From Paenibacillus woosongensis (lineage in GTDB: Bacteria > Bacillota > Bacilli > Paenibacillales > Paenibacillaceae), in assembly GCF_030122845.1 (NCBI RefSeq), contig NZ_CP126084.1, positions 2,604,001 through 2,668,000 of the forward strand: a DNA stretch of 64,000 nucleotides, read 5' to 3'. The position numbers were made by a program, and so were the translations under genes. Position 1 is the stretch's first letter; each line of letters opens with the position of its first letter. The notes below the pieces were generated by a model, which made no database searches, had not been told where the DNA came from, and saw nothing but the letters and a program-made list of their open reading frames with translations. Shown piece by piece: positions 60,947 through 64,000 of this stretch.

Positions 60947-61175
60947 AGCGGTTCTTGACTCGCCGTCCAGAGAGGAAATCCCCTGGCTGAAAGGATTCCC
61001 ATCGCGGGAGAACCGGCTCCTACCTTGTGAGTTGTAGCGGGAACCCTCTAAGTGCCGAGACTAACCGCTACCGGCATACGCCGTTATCGTACTGAGGATC
61101 GTCAGCATCTTTCATGCTGCGGTTATAAATAGGGTGGTACCACGACACATTCGTCCCTGACGAATGTGTCTTTTT
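60947..61175 (+). ncRNA. T-box leader of proS
   Basis: Stem I is closed by AGCGGTT (60947-60953) with AACCGCT (61063-61069). The T-box sequence AGGGTGGTACCACG lies at 61131-61144 and is followed by the terminator GACACATTCGTC (61144-61155)/GACGAATGTGTC (61159-61170) and a T-run. A GAA followed by CCC/CCT near 61041-61047 and a CCG at 61055-61057 are candidate proline specifier codons. Uncharged tRNA-Pro would favour the antiterminator and proS expression. Confidence 0.93.
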
Positions 61176-61231
61176 GTTTTTGTTGTTGCTTTTGTTAGTC
61201 GGCGAATTGAAGAATGAGGAGGGTGTACAAA

Positions 61232-62959
61232 ATGAAACAAAGCAAGTTATTGCTAAACACGCTGCGTGAATCACCAGGTGAAGCAGAGGCAGCGAGTCAT
61301 CAGTTGCTGATTCGGGCTGGATTTATCCGGCAGCTGGCATCAGGCATCTATACTTATTTGCCCCTTGGAAGGCGCGTGCTTCGCAAAATCGAGCAAATCG
61401 TTCGCGAAGAAATGGACGCGGCGGACGCACAGGAACTGCTAATGCCGGCCATGCAGCCTGCAGAGTTGTGGAAGGAGTCGGGCCGATATTCTCTTTACGG
61501 GCCGGAACTGATTCGGCTGCAAGACCGGCACGACCGCGAATTTGCTCTCGGCCCGACCCATGAAGAGGTGATCACGACGCTTGTGCGCAGTGAAATTAAT
61601 ACTTATCGCAAGCTGCCGGTCATTTTGTATCAAATCCAGACGAAATTCCGAGACGAACGCCGACCTCGGTTTGGACTGCTGCGCGGCAGGGAATTTTTGA
61701 TGAAGGATGCCTATTCCTTTGATATGGACTGGGAAGGGCTAGATAGAGCTTACTGGAGCATGTTCCATGCCTACGAACGGATATTTCAGCGCTGCGGTCT
61801 GAATTTCCGTGCGGTAGAAGCTGATGCAGGAGCAATCGGAGGCGTAGGGGAAACCCATGAATTCATGGCGCTGGCGGATATCGGCGAAGATACCGTAGTA
61901 ACATGCAGTTTCTGTGATTATGCTGCGAATCTTGAACAAGCGGAGTCGGATAGAGTGACCTTCGGTAGCAATAAGTCGCTATCATCAGATGAGCTTAAGC
62001 AGGAAACCGGGCTCGAAGCCGAGAAATTCTATACGCCGAACATTCGCACGATTGAAGAGCTGATAGAGAATCTGCATATTGATCCTGCTGAAATTCTTAA
62101 AACCGTAGTCTTTCTCGCGGATGACCGAGCCGTGGCCGTCGTCGTTTCTGGAAGTGACGAAATTAACGAGGTCAAAGTAAAAAACTATTTGAAAGCAGCA
62201 TCTTTATCCATCGCTGACCCGGATGCGGTCATGAAATTAACGGGAGTAACTACAGGATTTATCGGGCCAAAAGATCTGTCTGTTCCCGTATTGGTCGATC
62301 AATCCGTCGTCCATATGACAAAGGCCATTGCAGGGGCTAACGAAAAAGATTACCATTTCAGAAATGTGAATGTGAGGCGTGACATTCCGCTGAACTATGT
62401 CGGGGACTTTCGTAATGTGAAGGAAGGGGAGCACTGTCCGCGCTGCAAGGAAGGTACTTTCAAGTTTTACAGAGGAATCGAAGTCGGACATGTTTTCAAA
62501 CTTGGCACGAAATACAGCGAGCATTTAGGCGCAGCTTTTCTGGATGCCCAAGGGGAGAGCAAGCAAATGATCATGGGCTGCTACGGCATCGGGGTCTCGC
62601 GTTTGCTCTCGGCTGTCATTGAACAGCACCATGATGAAGACGGAATGATCTGGCCTATAAGCATTGCGCCGATGCAGGTGCATATCATTCCGGTTTCAGC
62701 GAAAGACGAAGTGCAGATGGGTACTGCCTGGCAAGTATATGACCGTTTAATGGAGCATGGGGCTGAGGTTCTGCTCGATGATCGTGATGAGCGGCCGGGG
62801 GTAAAATTCAAAGACGCAGACTTGATTGGTTTGCCGATTCGCATCGTCGTTGGCAAAGGTGCTGCTGATGGTTTGGTTGAATTTATGGAACGGAGCCAGC
62901 GAGAGAAGGAATTGATCACTCTGGAGGAAGCCGTGGAACGCGTTAAGGGGCTCCTGTAA
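61232..62959 (+). CDS. proS: Prolyl-tRNA synthetase (bacterial type)
   Basis: This 575-aa class IIa synthetase attaches proline to tRNA-Pro. Motif 1 lies around SGIYTYLPLGRRVLRKIEQIVREEMD, motif 2 is TKFRDERRPRFGLLRGREFLMKDAYSF, and motif 3 is MGCYGIGVSRLLSAVIEQ. The editing insertion (about residues 225-410) contains AEILKTVVFLADDRAVAVVVSGSDEINEVKVKNYL. The anticodon-binding domain ends the protein. The frame opens at ATG 61214, which overlaps GAGGAGGG, so ATG 61232 (MKQSKLLLNTLRESP) is the start. Controlled by the T-box upstream. Confidence 0.97.
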   Translation: MKQSKLLLNTLRESPGEAEAASHQLLIRAGFIRQLASGIYTYLPLGRRVLRKIEQIVREEMDAADAQELLMPAMQPAELWKESGRYSLYGPELIRLQDRHDREFALGPTHEEVITTLVRSEINTYRKLPVILYQIQTKFRDERRPRFGLLRGREFLMKDAYSFDMDWEGLDRAYWSMFHAYERIFQRCGLNFRAVEADAGAIGGVGETHEFMALADIGEDTVVTCSFCDYAANLEQAESDRVTFGSNKSLSSDELKQETGLEAEKFYTPNIRTIEELIENLHIDPAEILKTVVFLADDRAVAVVVSGSDEINEVKVKNYLKAASLSIADPDAVMKLTGVTTGFIGPKDLSVPVLVDQSVVHMTKAIAGANEKDYHFRNVNVRRDIPLNYVGDFRNVKEGEHCPRCKEGTFKFYRGIEVGHVFKLGTKYSEHLGAAFLDAQGESKQMIMGCYGIGVSRLLSAVIEQHHDEDGMIWPISIAPMQVHIIPVSAKDEVQMGTAWQVYDRLMEHGAEVLLDDRDERPGVKFKDADLIGLPIRIVVGKGAADGLVEFMERSQREKELITLEEAVERVKGLL

Positions 62960-63010
62960 TCGTCCCTCTAAATATATGAGTCCTCCACAATTTTTCAAAC
63001 GGGCGGAAGA

Positions 63011-63019
63011 TGTTATAAT
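63011..63019 (+). promoter_or_regulatory. Extended -10 promoter of yebC
   Basis: TGT-TATAAT is an extended -10 element, 36 bp ahead of the start of the YebC-like gene. Confidence 0.5.
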
Positions 63020-63054
63020 AGGAACGTAAAATAATAAAAGAAAGCGGGAACAAC

Positions 63055-63774
63055 ATGGGTCGTAAATGGAATAATATTAAAGAGAAGAAAGCATCGAAGG
63101 ATGCGAATACGAGTCGTATATATGCGAAATTCGGCGTCGAGATCTACGTAGCTGCCAAGAAAGGGGAGCCGGATCCTGAGTCGAACCGCGCATTGAAGGT
63201 CGTGCTTGAACGCGCCAAAACGTATAATGTGCCTAAGGCAATTATTGACCGTGCTTTGGACAAGGCTAAAGGCAGCTCGGAAGAAACCTATGAAGAGCTG
63301 CGTTATGAAGGATTTGGGCCAAACGGCTCGATGGTCATCGTAGACACCTTGACGAATAACGTAAACCGGACGGCGCCCGAAGTACGCTCGGCCTTCAATA
63401 AAAACGGCGGAAGCATGGGAGTAAGCGGCTCGGTATCCTATATGTTTGATGCTACGGCGGTCATTGGCGTAGCGGACAAAACGATCGATGAAGTTTTCGA
63501 GATTTTGATGGAAGCCGATTTGGACGTAAGAGATATTATTGAGGAAGAGGACAATGTGATCGTCTATGCAGAGCCGGATCAATTCCACGCGGTACAGGAG
63601 GCATTCCGCAGCGCGGGAATTAACGAGTTTACCGTGGCGGAGCTAACGATGCTCGCTCAGAACTATGTTAATCTTTCGGACGACGCGCAGGCGCAATTTG
63701 AGAAATTGATTGACGCGCTGGAGGACCTGGAAGACGTACAGCAGGTCTATCATAATGTGGAGCTCGAGGATTAA
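63055..63774 (+). CDS. YebC/PmpR/TACO1 family protein
   Basis: This 239-aa protein starts [30 protein letters not shown], the YeeI/YrbC-type variant of the family's conserved head, and has [16 protein letters not shown] and [40 protein letters not shown]. Family members have been described as transcription regulators and, more recently, as factors that help ribosomes through proline stretches, which would fit its place next to proS. AGAAAG is a modest ribosome binding site. A terminator follows. Confidence 0.93.
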   Translation: MGRKWNNIKEKKASKDANTSRIYAKFGVEIYVAAKKGEPDPESNRALKVVLERAKTYNVPKAIIDRALDKAKGSSEETYEELRYEGFGPNGSMVIVDTLTNNVNRTAPEVRSAFNKNGGSMGVSGSVSYMFDATAVIGVADKTIDEVFEILMEADLDVRDIIEEEDNVIVYAEPDQFHAVQEAFRSAGINEFTVAELTMLAQNYVNLSDDAQAQFEKLIDALEDLEDVQQVYHNVELED

Positions 63775-63795
63775 TCTGGTATGCGCCCATGCATT

Positions 63796-63842
63796 AAAAA
63801 GCAGCTTATTTTCCCTGTTTGGGAGATATAAGCTGCTTTTTT
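63796..63842. terminator. Bidirectional terminator after yebC
   Basis: AAAAAGCAGCTTAT (from 63796) pairs with ATAAGCTGCTTTTTT (to 63842), with an inner TCCC/GGGA stem. It also serves the convergent gene at the right edge. Confidence 0.88.
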
Positions 63843-63859
63843 AGCTATATTGAAAATGA

Positions 63860-64000
63860 TCATCGTTCAAATACGAGCTTCTCGATTTGCTTCAGGATAT
63901 GACGAAGGCCATGTTCCTTCTCCATGAATCCAATCAAGGAGCGGATCAATACGGGCTTGTGCTGCTCCGCTTGCAGGGCGTCCTGGAGCAGCTTCGCGGC
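63860..64000 (-). CDS. 3' end of an unidentified CDS running off the right edge
   Basis: The minus-strand frame is open from the window end to TGA at 63862-63860 and reads AAKLLQDALQAEQHKPVLIR, continuing to GLRHILKQIEKLVFER. The segment is helical and charged with typical coding bias, and it ends just before a bidirectional terminator. Forty-six residues are too few to name the family. Confidence 0.6.
   Translation of the reverse strand, partial: AAKLLQDALQAEQHKPVLIRSLIGFMEKEHGLRHILKQIEKLVFER

Overview
The window looks like chromosomal DNA of a Gram-positive, low-to-mid GC, endospore-former-type bacterium, most likely Paenibacillus or a close relative. Four things point there: strong AGGAGG-type ribosome binding sites, a T-box leader ahead of proS, CcpA-type cre sites and 7-1-7 Fur boxes, and proteins resembling Bacillus/Paenibacillus families (YodB/CatDE, FeuABC/BesA, MtlARFD, stalk-domain proteins). 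This is inferred from the sequence alone; no database was searched. I see no rRNA, tRNA, CRISPR array, complete insertion sequence or prophage.

Region by region. 1-6,100: two LysR regulators. One is divergent from a chorismate synthase, the other from a threonine-synthase-like PLP enzyme, and each gap holds a LysR-box-like dyad. A decayed Ig-like-domain gene and a secreted stalk-domain protein follow. 7,400-11,400: a quinone/catechol stress cluster with two CatE-like dioxygenases, a YodB/CatR-type HxlR repressor keeping the Cys6 position, a DoxX protein and a flavin monooxygenase. 11,500-15,300: the fructose operon fruR-fruK-fruA-IIA with cre. 15,400-18,500: an esterase, a GNAT acetyltransferase behind a leader-peptide attenuator, and a 14-TM MFS exporter. 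18,700-23,900: mtlA-mtlR-mtlF-mtlD (minus strand) with cre. 24,100-26,200: mgtE and a DNA alkylation repair protein.

26,300-33,850: a sialic-acid catabolic operon (nanA, a CUT1 ABC transporter without ATPase, nanE, a ROK kinase, an RpiR regulator and a YhcH/NanQ anomerase). 33,900-38,400: a cyclic-di-GMP module. A c-di-GMP-I riboswitch with terminator precedes cheW and a chemoreceptor gene, and a diguanylate cyclase without an inhibitory I-site follows. 38,400-39,900: a LysR gene and an MscS remnant. 39,900-47,700: Fur-regulated siderophore uptake with two binding lipoproteins, one FecCD permease pair and a BesA/IroE-type esterase, followed by an ABC exporter. 47,800-50,000: a large secreted serine beta-lactamase-like protein. 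50,000-59,300: a surface-glycan locus with five glycosyltransferase genes, a DegT aminotransferase, a PglD/NeuD acetyltransferase and an unusual glycosyltransferase-methyltransferase fusion. 59,650-64,000: a cytochrome P450, T-box-regulated proS, yebC and the end of an unidentified gene.

The least ordinary items are the c-di-GMP riboswitch/chemoreceptor/cyclase module, the leader peptide with mutually exclusive hairpins ahead of the GNAT gene, the twin operators ahead of the first catE paralogue, and the two-domain fusions in the glycan locus.
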